A stretch of 64,000 nt of DNA from Paracoccaceae bacterium (GCA_030148005.1 JASBUI010000004.1:62001-126000); one strand, 5' to 3'. Numbered from the stretch's first letter, positions 9,463-19,405 are shown. Made by a program: numbers and translations. The notes: generated from the sequence alone by a model not told the origin.

Positions 9463-11322
9463 ATGAACGACAAATCACCCAAGACCGGCACGCAGGTCAT
9501 TCAGTCCTATCTGAACACGATAGACGCATCGCCCGGCGTCTACCGGATGCTGGATGAGGAAAGCCGGGTTCTTTACGTGGGCAAGGCGCGCAACCTCAAG
9601 GCGCGGGTGTCGTCCTATGCGCGGCCGACCGGGCATTCGGGGCGTATTTCGCGAATGATCAGCGAAACCGCCTCTATGATGTTCCTGACAACCAAGACCG
9701 AGACAGAGGCGCTGCTGCTTGAGCAGAACCTGATCAAACAGCTAAAGCCCCGCTACAACGTGCTTTTGCGCGACGACAAAAGCTTTCCCAATATCCTTGT
9801 AAGCCGGGCCCATGATTTTCCGCAGATCAAGAAGCATCGCGGTCGCAAGTCCGAGGCGGGCAATTACTATGGTCCTTTCGCCAGTGCAGGCGCGGTCAAC
9901 CGGACGCTGAACCAGTTGCAAAAGGTGTTCCTTCTCAGGAACTGTTCGGATGCCACGTTTGAAAGCCGGACGCGGCCCTGCCTTTTGTACCAGATCAAGC
10001 GATGCGCGGCGCCTTGCGTGGGGTACATTGATGGGCCGGGGTATTCGCGGCTGGTGTCCGATGCCGAAAGGTTTCTGCAGGGCAAGTCGACCAACATTCA
10101 GGCCAAGCTGGCCGAAGAGATGCAAGAGGCAAGTGCCGCGCTTGAGTTTGAGCGCGCGGCGGCGCTGAGGGACCGGATCAAGGCGCTGACGCAGGTGCAG
10201 CAGGCGCAAGGCATCAACCCGCGCGGTGTGTCCGAGGCGGATGTCATCGCGCTTTATATGGATGGGGGGCAGGCCTGTGTTCAGGTGTTCTTTATCCGGG
10301 CCAACCAGAACTGGGGCAACCACGATTATTATCCGCGCACCGGATCAGGGGCGGGGGCGGCCGAAGTGCTGGAGGCTTTCGTCGGGCAGTTCTACGACAA
10401 CAAGCAACCGCCGCGTACGATCCTTTTGTCCGACGACATAGAGAACAAGGATCTGATGGAAGAGGCGCTGGGCGGCAAGGCCGGGCGGCGGGTGGAAATA
10501 TTGGTCCCGCAACGCGGCGAGAAGGCCGAGTTGATCGCCAATGCAATGCGCAACGCGCGCGAAAGCCTTGCGCGCAAGATGGCCGAAACGGCGACGCAGT
10601 CGAAACTTCTTAAAGGTCTGGCCGAGGCGTTTGATCTGGACGGGCCGCCCAGCCGGATCGAGGTTTATGACAACTCGCACATTCAGGGCACCGATGCCGT
10701 TGGCGGCATGATCGTTGCCGGGCCGGAAGGGTTTATCAAAAGCCAGTACCGCAAGTTCAACATCAAGGATACCGAACTGACGCCGGGCGACGATTTCGGT
10801 ATGATGAAAGAGGTTTTGACGCGGCGGCTGAAACGGCTTTTGAAGGAAGACCCCGATCGCACTTCGGGCAATTGGCCGGATCTGCTTTTGATCGACGGCG
10901 GGGCCGGGCAGGTAAGTGCGGTGCAACAGATACTGACCGAACTTGGGGTCGAAGATGTTGCGATGATCGGTGTGGCCAAGGGCGTGGATCGCGACGCCGG
11001 AAAAGAAGAGTTTCATCGCACGGGCAAGCCGGTAAAGGCGCTGCGCCACAATGATCCGGTGCTGTACTTCATCCAGCGAATGCGCGACGAGGCGCACCGC
11101 TTTGCGATCGGAACCCATCGCGCCAAGCGTTCCAAATCGGTAGGGGCCTCGCCGCTTGACGATCTTCCCGGCGTCGGGGCCAGCCGCAAGCGCGCCCTTC
11201 TAAGCCATTTCGGCAGTGCCAAGGCCGTCAGCCGCGCGGGGCTGTCCGACCTTAAGACCGTTGAGGGCATATCGGATAAGCTGGCAGAATCGATCTACGA
11301 TTTTTTCCATGAAAAGGGCTGA
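9463..11322 (+). CDS. uvrC: Excinuclease ABC subunit C
   Basis: UvrC makes the two incisions flanking a lesion in nucleotide excision repair with UvrA and UvrB. The 619-residue protein has an N-terminal GIY-YIG nuclease domain ([20 protein letters not shown]), a UVR motif near residue 210, the RNase H-like second nuclease ([26 protein letters not shown]), and tandem helix-hairpin-helices at the end ([13 protein letters not shown]). It is full length. It is followed after 4 nt by an aldolase gene. Confidence 0.97.
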   Translation: MNDKSPKTGTQVIQSYLNTIDASPGVYRMLDEESRVLYVGKARNLKARVSSYARPTGHSGRISRMISETASMMFLTTKTETEALLLEQNLIKQLKPRYNVLLRDDKSFPNILVSRAHDFPQIKKHRGRKSEAGNYYGPFASAGAVNRTLNQLQKVFLLRNCSDATFESRTRPCLLYQIKRCAAPCVGYIDGPGYSRLVSDAERFLQGKSTNIQAKLAEEMQEASAALEFERAAALRDRIKALTQVQQAQGINPRGVSEADVIALYMDGGQACVQVFFIRANQNWGNHDYYPRTGSGAGAAEVLEAFVGQFYDNKQPPRTILLSDDIENKDLMEEALGGKAGRRVEILVPQRGEKAELIANAMRNARESLARKMAETATQSKLLKGLAEAFDLDGPPSRIEVYDNSHIQGTDAVGGMIVAGPEGFIKSQYRKFNIKDTELTPGDDFGMMKEVLTRRLKRLLKEDPDRTSGNWPDLLLIDGGAGQVSAVQQILTELGVEDVAMIGVAKGVDRDAGKEEFHRTGKPVKALRHNDPVLYFIQRMRDEAHRFAIGTHRAKRSKSVGASPLDDLPGVGASRKRALLSHFGSAKAVSRAGLSDLKTVEGISDKLAESIYDFFHEKG

Positions 11323-11326
11323 TATC

Positions 11327-12088
11327 ATGCCAAGCTTTAAAGAACGCCTTTCCCAGACGACCGATTGCCTGACAATGCATGTCTGCACGATCCCATCCGC
11401 AACCGTCACTCAGGCAATGGCCGCCGCAGGCGCAGATGCGGTTATCATAGACATGGAACATGGGGCCATCGACCATGGGTCGGCTCATGCGATGATCGCG
11501 GCTACCTCGGGCACGCAGTGCGCCCCCTTGGTTCGGGTCGCGCAGAACGCTGAGGTTGATGTCAAGCGGGCCCTTGATCTGGGCGCGCAAGGCATCGTTT
11601 TCCCTTTGGTCCGTACCGCCGACGACGCGCAGCGCGCGGTCGCCTCCTTGCGTTACCCGCCACACGGGACGCGCGGGTTCGGGCCGTTCATTGCGCATAG
11701 CCATGCAAGGGTGTCCTTGCCTGACTACCTTTCCAAGATTGATGGAACGCTAAGTTGTTGCTTGCTGATCGAAACGCGGGAAGGGGTTGAGAACATTGAT
11801 CAGATACTGGCCGTGCCGGGTATCGATCTGGTTGTTCCGGCGCAGTTCGACCTGTCAACGGACCTGGGAATATCGGGTCAGTTCGACCACCCGGACTTTG
11901 TGGCGGCGGTTGCCAAGGTTGAGAAGGCCGCGAACGACGCGGGCATTCCACTGGGCAATGTCGCGCTTAGCGCCGAGCAGGCCGAGGGGCTGAAGGCGCG
12001 CGGATATCGGGTGATAGCCGGATTTGATCTGTTGTGGCTGCGCGCGAAGGCCACCGAAGCACAAATCTGGGCGCAGGGGGCGCAGTGA
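11327..12088 (+). CDS. HpcH/HpaI family aldolase
   Basis: The 253-residue TIM-barrel protein belongs to the class II pyruvate aldolases and citrate-lyase-like group. It has IDMEHGAID near the N-terminus, the substrate-binding YPPHGTRGFG, and metal ligands in LLIETREG and the DLS motif of QFDLSTDLG. It probably cleaves a 2-keto-3-deoxy or 4-hydroxy-2-oxo acid to pyruvate and an aldehyde, but the true substrate is not evident. ATG 11327 has AAAAGGG about 8 nt upstream; an ATG at 11309 inside uvrC is an alternative. Confidence 0.85.
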   Translation: MPSFKERLSQTTDCLTMHVCTIPSATVTQAMAAAGADAVIIDMEHGAIDHGSAHAMIAATSGTQCAPLVRVAQNAEVDVKRALDLGAQGIVFPLVRTADDAQRAVASLRYPPHGTRGFGPFIAHSHARVSLPDYLSKIDGTLSCCLLIETREGVENIDQILAVPGIDLVVPAQFDLSTDLGISGQFDHPDFVAAVAKVEKAANDAGIPLGNVALSAEQAEGLKARGYRVIAGFDLLWLRAKATEAQIWAQGAQ

Positions 12089-12135
12089 TGTCGGTCGGGC
12101 TGGCAACCAATGGCGAAGAACGCTAGACCGATCAT

Positions 12136-12801
12136 ATGACATGGAATCTTCCAAATACGCTGACGGTTCTGCGCCTCTTCGCGGCGCCAGGTGTTGCTGT
12201 CATGTTCCTTTATTTCGCGCGCCCATGGGCCGATTGGTACGCTCTGGCGCTTTTCGTAAGCGCGGCGGCGACCGATTTTTTTGACGGCTATCTAGCGCGC
12301 GCGTGGAAACAGGAATCAAAGTTTGGCGCCATGCTGGACCCGATTGCCGACAAGGCGATGGTGATCATTGCCATTGCGGTCCTGACGGCGCTGTCGGGGA
12401 TGAACCCATGGATTCTGCTTCCTGCCACCGTGATCCTTTTCCGCGAGGTTTTCGTATCGGGACTTCGCGAGTTTCTGGGTGACACGGCGGGGACGCTGAA
12501 GGTGACGCGGCTGGCCAAGTGGAAGACGACGGCGCAGATGATTGCGATCGCGGTTCTCTTTGCGCAGGGCGTCTTTGAACATTATCTTGTCATGTGGACC
12601 TACGGCATGGACGCCGGGACGGTCGATGCGATCCTGAGCGGCAAACAGGTCGATACGCTGGGCCTGCGGCTGATCTATGACGGCTATTACTATAGCTGGA
12701 ACATCGGGATCGGGCTTTTGTGGATTGCGGCAACGCTGACGCTGATCACGGGCATCGACTATTTCCGCAAGGCGATGCCGCATCTTAGGGAAGAGAAATG
12801 A
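12136..12801 (+). CDS. pgsA: CDP-diacylglycerol--glycerol-3-phosphate 3-phosphatidyltransferase
   Basis: PgsA makes phosphatidylglycerophosphate from CDP-diacylglycerol and glycerol 3-phosphate at the inner membrane. The 221-residue protein opens with the family's NLPNTLTVLRL and has the CDP-alcohol phosphotransferase motif DFFDGYLAR followed by FGAMLDPIADK, containing the metal-binding aspartates. About five or six membrane segments are present. Its stop overlaps the moaD start (ATGA), so moaD and moaE are probably read through from here. Confidence 0.93.
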   Translation: MTWNLPNTLTVLRLFAAPGVAVMFLYFARPWADWYALALFVSAAATDFFDGYLARAWKQESKFGAMLDPIADKAMVIIAIAVLTALSGMNPWILLPATVILFREVFVSGLREFLGDTAGTLKVTRLAKWKTTAQMIAIAVLFAQGVFEHYLVMWTYGMDAGTVDAILSGKQVDTLGLRLIYDGYYYSWNIGIGLLWIAATLTLITGIDYFRKAMPHLREEK

Positions 12802-13046
12802 TTGACGTTCTGTATTTCGCCTGGGTGCGCGAGCGTATCGGCTTGCCGAAAGAACAGGTAGAGACAAAGGCCGCGACGGTTGCCGATCTTGTGGCAGAGC
12901 TATCGGCGCGCGAAGAGCGTTATGCATTGGCGTTCAGCGACACATCCGCGCTGCGCGTCGCACTGGATCAGGAACTGGCCGAGTTTTCCGCGCCGCTTAA
13001 GGGCGTGCGCGAGGTCGCTTTCTTTCCGCCCATGACCGGGGGCTGA
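12798..13046 (+). CDS. moaD: Molybdopterin synthase sulfur carrier subunit
   Basis: MoaD is the ubiquitin-like small subunit of molybdopterin synthase. Its C-terminal Gly-Gly is adenylated and turned into a thiocarboxylate that supplies sulfur for the dithiolene. The 82-residue product has a beta-grasp-like pattern (VLYFAWVRERIG, FFPPMTGG) and ends exactly in GG. It is coupled to pgsA by a 4-nt overlap and followed after 1 nt by moaE, its partner. Confidence 0.93.
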   Translation: MIDVLYFAWVRERIGLPKEQVETKAATVADLVAELSAREERYALAFSDTSALRVALDQELAEFSAPLKGVREVAFFPPMTGG

Positions 13047-13047
13047 C

Positions 13048-13491
13048 GTGACGGTTCGCGTCCAAAGTGAGGTTTTCGATACCGGCGCCGAGCTGACCGG
13101 TTTTTCCGCCGACCGCAGGGATGTCGGCGCCGTGGTCAGTTTTACGGGGATCGTGCGCGACGACAGCGGCGATCTGGAACGGCTTGAGATCGAACACTAC
13201 CCGGCGATGACAGCCTCGGCCATCGAAGCGATGGTTGCAGAGGCCACCCAGCGCTGGAAGTTGCAGGATGCGCTTGTCATTCACCGCCACGGCGCGCTGG
13301 CCGTGGGCGAGGTGATCATGATGGTCGCCACCGCCGCGCGGCACCGCAAGGATGCGTTCGAGGCGGCTGAATACCTGATGGATTATCTGAAGTCGCGCGC
13401 TCCCTTCTGGAAGAAGGAAGTCGCCAAGGGCGGTGCATCTTGGGTTGCGGCAAAGGATGATGACGAGGACGCGCTTTCGCGCTGGTCCTAG
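13048..13491 (+). CDS. moaE: Molybdopterin synthase catalytic subunit
   Basis: MoaE is the large subunit of molybdopterin synthase, converting cyclic pyranopterin monophosphate to molybdopterin with sulfur from MoaD. The 147-residue protein has VVSFTGIVRD, LEIEHYPAM, the conserved HRHGALAVGEV and the catalytic-lysine region APFWKKE. The start is GTG 13048, one base after the moaD stop. The gene ends 2 nt from the stop of a convergent gene, leaving no room for a dedicated terminator. Confidence 0.95.
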   Translation: MTVRVQSEVFDTGAELTGFSADRRDVGAVVSFTGIVRDDSGDLERLEIEHYPAMTASAIEAMVAEATQRWKLQDALVIHRHGALAVGEVIMMVATAARHRKDAFEAAEYLMDYLKSRAPFWKKEVAKGGASWVAAKDDDEDALSRWS

Positions 13492-13493
13492 CG

Positions 13494-13823
13494 TCAGCTG
13501 GCCGTATTCACACGCTCTATGTATGAACGAAGCTCTTCGGCTTCGTGGCGCGCTTCGCGCAGACCGTCCATTGCGGCCTTCAGCTCTGCCTCTGTCTGCT
13601 GCAGCTGGTTGGTCATCTCTGCCTCACGCTGCTGGGCATAGGTGATGGCCTGATCACGGGTTTCTTCGGCATCGTGAAGCTGCTGGGCCATCTTGTCCAA
13701 CTCGCCCATGTCGGCCTTGGTCACGCGCGTGAAGCGGTGGATCAGCCATGAGGCGAACCAGCCGATTGTGAAGGCTACAAATAGGATGATTGCCGTGGCA
13801 AAGATGAACTCAGTTCTGTTCAT
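13494..13823 (-). CDS. Small membrane-anchored coiled-coil protein
   Basis: The 109-residue protein has one N-terminal transmembrane segment (FIFATAIILFVAFTIGWFASW) and then a long, charged, Gln/Glu-rich helix from about residue 38 with heptad character. It probably sits in the inner membrane with the coiled coil in the cytoplasm. It overlaps the end of the upstream OmpA-family gene by 14 nt, so the two are translationally linked and may act together at the envelope. The function is not known. Confidence 0.75.
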   Translation of the reverse strand: MNRTEFIFATAIILFVAFTIGWFASWLIHRFTRVTKADMGELDKMAQQLHDAEETRDQAITYAQQREAEMTNQLQQTEAELKAAMDGLREARHEAEELRSYIERVNTAS

Positions 13824-15678
13824 TTTCTGTCGTCGCTTCCCCGTTGGTGTCCGTGGTTTCCGGCGTGATCAGCTTGATCTCGATCCGGCGGTTGGCTTCG
13901 CGGCCCGTTTCAGTTCCATTATCCGCAATCGGCTGTGTTTCACCATAGCCTTTTGCCGAAAGGTTGGATGTCAGAACCCGGCGCGCGGCCAATGCGTTCA
14001 GAACCGCGTCGGCGCGGGCCTGTGAAAGGTTGAGGTTCATAACCTCGCGGCCTTGGCTGTCGGTGTGGCCGCCGATCTCCATCTTGTAGCCAGAACAATC
14101 ACCCAAGGCGTCGGCCATAAGCTCGATCGTCTTGCGCCCTTCGGGCCCGAAAGTGGCCGCGCCGGGGTCAAAGTTGATCTTGCCGCTCTGCAGAATGGCG
14201 TTCAGCTGTTGGACGCATTCCAGCGCCGTTGGCAGTGAAGCGATCGGATCAAGTTCCTTCTTGTAAGCAACATCGATCTTGAGGTGTTCGCCATCGCCAA
14301 GCTTTTGCGACAGAAGGCGCGAGATTTCCGCGCTTGCATCCGGGTTGCCGGAAACGCCGCGCACCTCGATGAACTCTGATTGAACGACGACGCTGCCATT
14401 GTTCAACTCATTGAGCGCGGCAAGGCCCGCAAGGACGCGGATTGGCCAGCCGTCGGGCAGATCGTCGTCAGAGCGGGTTCCAAAGCTGACATTCTCGGCG
14501 CCAAAGCGGGCACGGGCAAAGCTTTGGATCGCGGTGCGCGTGCCATCGCCGGGAACACGGCCGCGCAGTTGAACCAGCCCCTCGGGGCTAAGCGTTGCCA
14601 GAAACTCTGGCGGGCCGGCATTGTCGCCAGAGCCGTCGACCTTGACCTTTTCGGTCAAAACCGCGTGCAGGGTAAAGACATCGGGCAGGTTGGATTCCAG
14701 TGCGCCAACGACGCTGTCAAACTTTGCCGGATCGGTTGTGTCAGGCGCGACAAGAGAGACATCGGCATCCGAAAATGTGACCGACCCGCCGCCCAGATTG
14801 GTAATCGCGCGAATGCTCGAGACGACCGCATCGCCCCAAGACGGCGAAGGCGCGCCAAGTCCAAGCGTGCAGGTCGCCTGCTGTGGCACGCCGGCCGCAC
14901 GGGCGGCGTCCAGAATGCTTTTGGCGGTCTCTGCGGTGTCGGCCGAACAGGCATCAAAGCGGGCGGCGCCATCTTCGATCGTAAAGCGCAGCGTAAAGGG
15001 CGTGATGACCGGACGCGGCGCCGATATGTCCATTGTCAGTTTCAGGCCCTTGGGCGTCGCCTTGACCAGGCTTCGTTCGACCTTTGCCTTTGCCTCTCGG
15101 CTGTTTGACGTCGCCGTCACCTCGACCGCCTTCGGCGTGACCGAGATTTTCGAGCGTGGCAAACTTCCGATCGCCTCAAGCCCAAAGGCAAGGGCCGCAT
15201 TCCAGCCCGGCGGCGTTGGATAGTCGGCCTCTTCAAGCAGGTCAGTCACCCGCGCGCCGCCGGTCAGTTCGGTCAGCGAGGCAACCAGCGCTTCGCGGTC
15301 TGTCGATTTGGGTACAAGGCCGATAAGTGACACGCCGTCATCGTTGCGCAGCACTTCGATCGAAAACTCGGGCGCGGCGATGCTGGCGGTGTCCGCGACA
15401 TCAAGCTTGTTGATGACGCGGGTTGATTCGACGATCCCGCGTGAAACGGTTCCGGCGCGCAGGCGCATCGCTTCGGACGGGGCAGTTCCTGTCAGCAGCA
15501 CCTGAAGGCCGTCAGTGGATACCTCGGCCCAGTCAAGGCCTGCGGTGCGCAAGGCCAAGCTGACCGCTGCCTGGCTTCGGTCCTCGATCAGTTGCACCGT
15601 TGCCGTCGCCCCAAGCCCGGCGCCGATTGCGGCAAGCACGAAAGGGGTTGCAAAGATCAATGCTGAGGAAAAGCGCAT
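13810..15678 (-). CDS. OmpA-family envelope protein with BON-like repeats
   Basis: The 622-residue protein begins with a hydrophobic segment (FATPFVLAAIGAGLGATATV), which could be a signal or an anchor. It then has repeated modules resembling BON domains (LQVLLTGTAPSEAMRLRA; GVSLIGLVPKSTDREAL; LVQLRGRVPGDGTRTAI). From about residue 490 it has a peptidoglycan-binding OmpA domain: KINFDPGAATFGPEG, the NxxLSxxRA-type NLNLSQARADAV, and GREANRRIEI. It likely tethers the envelope to the cell wall. It is transcribed after ubiA on the same strand, 61 nt downstream. Confidence 0.85.
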   Translation of the reverse strand: MRFSSALIFATPFVLAAIGAGLGATATVQLIEDRSQAAVSLALRTAGLDWAEVSTDGLQVLLTGTAPSEAMRLRAGTVSRGIVESTRVINKLDVADTASIAAPEFSIEVLRNDDGVSLIGLVPKSTDREALVASLTELTGGARVTDLLEEADYPTPPGWNAALAFGLEAIGSLPRSKISVTPKAVEVTATSNSREAKAKVERSLVKATPKGLKLTMDISAPRPVITPFTLRFTIEDGAARFDACSADTAETAKSILDAARAAGVPQQATCTLGLGAPSPSWGDAVVSSIRAITNLGGGSVTFSDADVSLVAPDTTDPAKFDSVVGALESNLPDVFTLHAVLTEKVKVDGSGDNAGPPEFLATLSPEGLVQLRGRVPGDGTRTAIQSFARARFGAENVSFGTRSDDDLPDGWPIRVLAGLAALNELNNGSVVVQSEFIEVRGVSGNPDASAEISRLLSQKLGDGEHLKIDVAYKKELDPIASLPTALECVQQLNAILQSGKINFDPGAATFGPEGRKTIELMADALGDCSGYKMEIGGHTDSQGREVMNLNLSQARADAVLNALAARRVLTSNLSAKGYGETQPIADNGTETGREANRRIEIKLITPETTDTNGEATTENEQN

Positions 15679-15739
15679 CAGGGATGTCCGTGGTGGTTTT
15701 CGGTGGTCATGGTCTATGCCCTGATCGCATCGGGTTCAA

Positions 15740-16705
15740 TCACAGGAAAACCGCAACGGCAAGAAATAGCCCGGCGATCAGGCCTGCGTCGCGGTTGGAA
15801 CGAAAAATTGCAAGGCAGCTGGCCGGATCATCGGTATCAAGGCGACGCATTTGCCATGTCATGTGCCAACCCATTGCCCAAGGCGCACCAAGCGCTACGG
15901 CCATTTTCAGGACATTCCCACCCGGAGCAAGGGCAAGGATGATGGCGATGCCCATCAAAAGAACCGTTGCCACCATAAAGCGCATAAGCCAGCGGCGGGA
16001 TTTGTCGCCAAAAAGCCGCGCGGTCGACTTCACCCCGATCAGCGCGTCATCTTCGGTGTCCTGATGGGCATAGATCGTGTCGTAGAACAGGGTCCAGGCA
16101 ATGCCGGCAAGGTACAGGGCAAAGGGCGCGGCGGACAGCGATCCGGTATGCGCCGCCCAAGCCAGCAACGCGCCCCAGTTAAAGGCAAGGCCCAGAAACA
16201 CCTGCGGCCACCACGTAAACCGCTTGGCGAAGGGGTAGATCGCCACAAGCGCAAGCGAGGCGATGCCAAGGCCGATGGCAAGCGGTTTCAGTGTCAGAAG
16301 GATGCCAAAGGCGATCAATGCCTGAAGGATCATCCAAAGTGCAGCGCGGCGCACTGAAACCTGCCCCGAAGGGATTGGCCGCGAACGGGTGCGGGCGACC
16401 TTGCCGTCAATGTCGCGGTCGGTGATGTCATTCCAGGTGCATCCAGCGCCGCGCATCAGGAACGCCCCCAGCGCCGTGGCAAGGATGATCCAAAGATCCA
16501 GCGGCAAGAAGTCGGTCGCGGCAGCGGCCAGCAGAACGCCCCACCAGCACGGCAAAAGCAAAAGCCATGTACCGATCGGCCGGTCGGCGCGTGACAGGCG
16601 CAGGTAGGGGCGCATCGGTCCGGGCGCGACGCGGTCGACCCAATTGCCGGAAACTGCATCGGCAACCCGGCCTTTGGCATCTGGTGTCTTTGCAGCGTCG
16701 GGCAT
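15740..16705 (-). CDS. ubiA: 4-hydroxybenzoate octaprenyltransferase
   Basis: UbiA attaches the polyprenyl tail to 4-hydroxybenzoate in ubiquinone biosynthesis. The 321-residue membrane protein has the first Asp-rich motif NDITDRDIDGKVARTRSRP and a second YDTIYAHQDTEDD, plus eight or nine membrane segments. The prenyl donor would come from a synthase like the one at 48.8-49.8 kb. Its ATG is only 13 nt from the divergent rsmE start, so the two promoters must overlap or lie within the coding ends. Confidence 0.95.
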   Translation of the reverse strand: MPDAAKTPDAKGRVADAVSGNWVDRVAPGPMRPYLRLSRADRPIGTWLLLLPCWWGVLLAAAATDFLPLDLWIILATALGAFLMRGAGCTWNDITDRDIDGKVARTRSRPIPSGQVSVRRAALWMILQALIAFGILLTLKPLAIGLGIASLALVAIYPFAKRFTWWPQVFLGLAFNWGALLAWAAHTGSLSAAPFALYLAGIAWTLFYDTIYAHQDTEDDALIGVKSTARLFGDKSRRWLMRFMVATVLLMGIAIILALAPGGNVLKMAVALGAPWAMGWHMTWQMRRLDTDDPASCLAIFRSNRDAGLIAGLFLAVAVFL

Positions 16706-16718
16706 ATTGTCCGTTCCA

Positions 16719-17441
16719 ATGGCTGAGGTTCGACTTTATCTAGACCACCCGCTAGAGGCGGGACAACCTGTTCCGCTGTCGCGGGAGCAGGCGCATTATC
16801 TCTTTTCCGTGATGCGCCTTGGGGTCGGCGAAAGCGTCCTTTTGTTCAACGGCCGCGATGGCGAGTGGCGCGCCGAGGTTGCCGAGGCGGGTAAAAAGCG
16901 CGGTATCCTTTTGCCGGTTGCGCAGGCAAAGCCGCTTCAAAGACCGCCTGATCTGTGGCTGATCTTTGCGCCCATCAAGAAGGCGCGCACCGATTTCATC
17001 GTTGAAAAAGCAACTGAAATGGGCGCCGCGCGGATCATTCCCATGCGCACGGATTTCACCAATTCCGAACGTATCCGGCAGGATCGCCTAAAGGCCCATG
17101 CGGTTGAGGCGGCCGAGCAATGCGGCGGGACCTTCGTGCCGGATGTCGATGAGCTTTGCACGCTCGACAAGTTGCTGGACCGCTGGCCAGAGGATCGGCG
17201 GATCATATTCTGTGATGAGGAAATGGCGGGCGCGGCGCATGATCTGCGCCGTGTCGAGGCGGGGGCGCCCGCGGCTATTCTGATCGGGCCCGAAGGTGGG
17301 TTCAGCGCCCGTGAACGCCAGCGCCTGCGCGCTCAGCCCGGTGTTGTCACCCTGTCGCTTGGGCCGCGCATCCTTAGGGCGGACACGGCGGCGGTGGCGG
17401 CTTTGACGCTTTGGCAGGCAAGCCACGGGGATTGGCAATGA
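16719..17441 (+). CDS. rsmE: 16S rRNA (uracil(1498)-N(3))-methyltransferase
   Basis: RsmE is a SPOUT methyltransferase that methylates U1498 of 16S rRNA using S-adenosylmethionine. The 240-residue protein has an N-terminal PUA-like part (LSREQAHYLFSVMRLG) and the C-terminal knot with ILIGPEGGFS and LSLGPRILRADTA, the SAM-binding elements. ATG 16719 gives the family N-terminus; earlier in-frame starts lie inside ubiA. The stop overlaps the next start by 4 nt (ATGA). Confidence 0.93.
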   Translation: MAEVRLYLDHPLEAGQPVPLSREQAHYLFSVMRLGVGESVLLFNGRDGEWRAEVAEAGKKRGILLPVAQAKPLQRPPDLWLIFAPIKKARTDFIVEKATEMGAARIIPMRTDFTNSERIRQDRLKAHAVEAAEQCGGTFVPDVDELCTLDKLLDRWPEDRRIIFCDEEMAGAAHDLRRVEAGAPAAILIGPEGGFSARERQRLRAQPGVVTLSLGPRILRADTAAVAALTLWQASHGDWQ

Positions 17442-17959
17442 TCCGGCCCGAGATGCGCGATTTCCTGCTGCGTTGGCGCGAAGTTGGCGTGGGGCTTATC
17501 GTTCTGATCCTCGGCGTTTACTGGGCCTTCACGGTGTTCGGGTTCCTTTTGTACTTTGCCTTTCTGGTCATCATTGCCGGGCTTGCGATCATCTGGGGCG
17601 GGTTTCGCCGGGCGCGGTTTCCGGTGCGCGGTGGCGGCGCCGGGCTGGTCGAGGTGGATGAGCGCCAGATCACCTATTTCGGACCGCGCGGCGGCATGGC
17701 CGTTTCCATCGACGGCCTTGTACGGGTCGAGGTTGAAACCATGCCGCAAACGCCCTCTGGACCTGAGCTTTACTGGGTTTTCTACACCGATGGGGCGCCT
17801 GCGATGCGGATTCCGGGCAATGCCGCAGGTGTTAGCGCGCTTTTCGATGCGCTGACGGCGCTGCCCGGCGTTGACTATAACGCGGCCACCGCGGCGGCAT
17901 CGGCCACCGAACCGGGCGTCTATGCGATATGGGGAAAAGAGCTTCGGCGCCTCCATTGA
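17438..17959 (+). CDS. Conserved hypothetical membrane protein
   Basis: The 173-residue protein has two adjacent hydrophobic segments near residues 15-55 (VGVGLIVLILGVYWAFTVFG, then FLLYFAFLVIIAGLAIIWGG). A soluble C-terminal half with beta-strand character follows, possibly PH-like. The start overlaps the rsmE stop. It stands between rsmE and gshA, and that order is all the context there is. I do not recognise a characterised family. Confidence 0.78.
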   Translation: MIRPEMRDFLLRWREVGVGLIVLILGVYWAFTVFGFLLYFAFLVIIAGLAIIWGGFRRARFPVRGGGAGLVEVDERQITYFGPRGGMAVSIDGLVRVEVETMPQTPSGPELYWVFYTDGAPAMRIPGNAAGVSALFDALTALPGVDYNAATAAASATEPGVYAIWGKELRRLH

Positions 17960-18025
17960 CTTCGGCTGCGTCCCGCTTCACCAAGGCGAACACGTTTCAT
18001 GTGAGCAGCGATCGGAGCGCCAGTT

Positions 18026-19396
18026 ATGTCAATTCCCCAAAGCGGCGGCGGGCCGATCGAAGATATGTCGCAGTTGGCCGACTACCTTGCCGAGGGCTGT
18101 AAACCCAAGGAAGATTGGCGGATCGGCACCGAACATGAAAAGTTCGGCTATTGCCGCGACACGCTGTTGCCCCTGCCCTATGAGAGCGAACGTTCCATCA
18201 AGGCGATCCTTGAGGGGCTGCGCGACGAGTTCAACTGGGAGCCAGTTTCGGAAGGCGGCAAGATCATCGGCCTTTTGAAGGACGGTGCGAACGTTTCGCT
18301 TGAACCGGGCGGCCAGCTTGAACTGTCTGGCGCGCCGCTTGAGACGATCCATGAGACATGTGACGAGGTGAACCACCACCTTGCAGAGGTCAAGGCGGTG
18401 GCGGACCGGATCGGCGCGGGTTTCATCGGGCTTGGCGCCGCGCCTGAATGGACGCATGAGCAGATGCCGCTGATGCCCAAGGGGCGTTACAAGCTGATGG
18501 ACGGCTATATGCAAAAGGTCGGCACGCATGGCACCCAGATGATGCGCCGGACCTGCACGGTTCAGGTCAACCTTGATTTCGCATCCGAAGCGGACATGGT
18601 TCAAAAGATGCGCGTGGCCATCGCGCTTCAGCCGGTTGCGACAGCGCTTTTTGCCAACTCGCCCTTTTTCGAGGGCAAGCCAAATGGTCACAAAAGCTGG
18701 CGCAGTCGTATCTGGCGCGGTTTGGATAACGCGCGCACGGGCATGCTTCCGTTCGTGTTCGAAGAAGGCTTTGGTTTTCAGCGCTGGGTCGACTACGTGC
18801 TGGATGTGCCAATGTACTTTGTCTATCGCGACGGTAAGTACATCGACGCTTTGGGACAGTCGTTTCGCGACTTCCTGAAAGGCCAGTTGCCCGCCCTGCC
18901 GGGTGAGGTTCCAACGCTCAGCGACTGGGCGGACCATCTGACGACGGTGTTCCCCGAGGCGCGCCTGAAAAAGTTCATCGAGATGCGTGGTGCGGATGGC
19001 GGCCCGTGGCGGCGCCTTTGTGCGCTACCGGCGCTATGGGTCGGGCTTTGCTATGATCAGGGCGCGCTTGATGCGGCAAGTGATCTGATCAAGGGATGGG
19101 ACATTGAGACCCGTGAGGGGCTTCGCGTTGCGGCTTCGGTCAAAGGGCTGCAGGCCGAGGCGGGCGGCGTCAAGATGCACGATCTTGCGCGCGAAGTGGT
19201 AGCGATTGCCGAGGCCGGTCTGAAAGCACGCGCGCGTCCCGGCGCAGGTGGCATGATCCCTGACGAGACGCATTTCCTGAACGCGCTCAAAGACACGATC
19301 GAAAGCGGCAAGACCCCGGCCGATGAGTTGCTGGATCACTACCACGGCGACTGGAATGGTGATCTTTCGCGGATCTACAAAGAGTTCAGCTATTAG
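18026..19396 (+). CDS. gshA: Glutamate--cysteine ligase (class III, plant/alphaproteobacterial type)
   Basis: GshA makes gamma-glutamylcysteine, the first step of glutathione synthesis. The 456-residue protein has the type III signatures IGTEHEKFGY, SLEPGGQLELSG, the MRRTCTVQVNLDF segment and GHKSWRSRIW. This form is used by plants and many alphaproteobacteria and differs from E. coli GshA. A 66-nt gap separates it from the membrane-protein gene upstream. A strong hairpin follows the stop and ends transcription against the convergent DUF805 gene. Confidence 0.95.
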   Translation: MSIPQSGGGPIEDMSQLADYLAEGCKPKEDWRIGTEHEKFGYCRDTLLPLPYESERSIKAILEGLRDEFNWEPVSEGGKIIGLLKDGANVSLEPGGQLELSGAPLETIHETCDEVNHHLAEVKAVADRIGAGFIGLGAAPEWTHEQMPLMPKGRYKLMDGYMQKVGTHGTQMMRRTCTVQVNLDFASEADMVQKMRVAIALQPVATALFANSPFFEGKPNGHKSWRSRIWRGLDNARTGMLPFVFEEGFGFQRWVDYVLDVPMYFVYRDGKYIDALGQSFRDFLKGQLPALPGEVPTLSDWADHLTTVFPEARLKKFIEMRGADGGPWRRLCALPALWVGLCYDQGALDAASDLIKGWDIETREGLRVAASVKGLQAEAGGVKMHDLAREVVAIAEAGLKARARPGAGGMIPDETHFLNALKDTIESGKTPADELLDHYHGDWNGDLSRIYKEFSY

Positions 19397-19405
19397 GAAA
19401 TGCGT

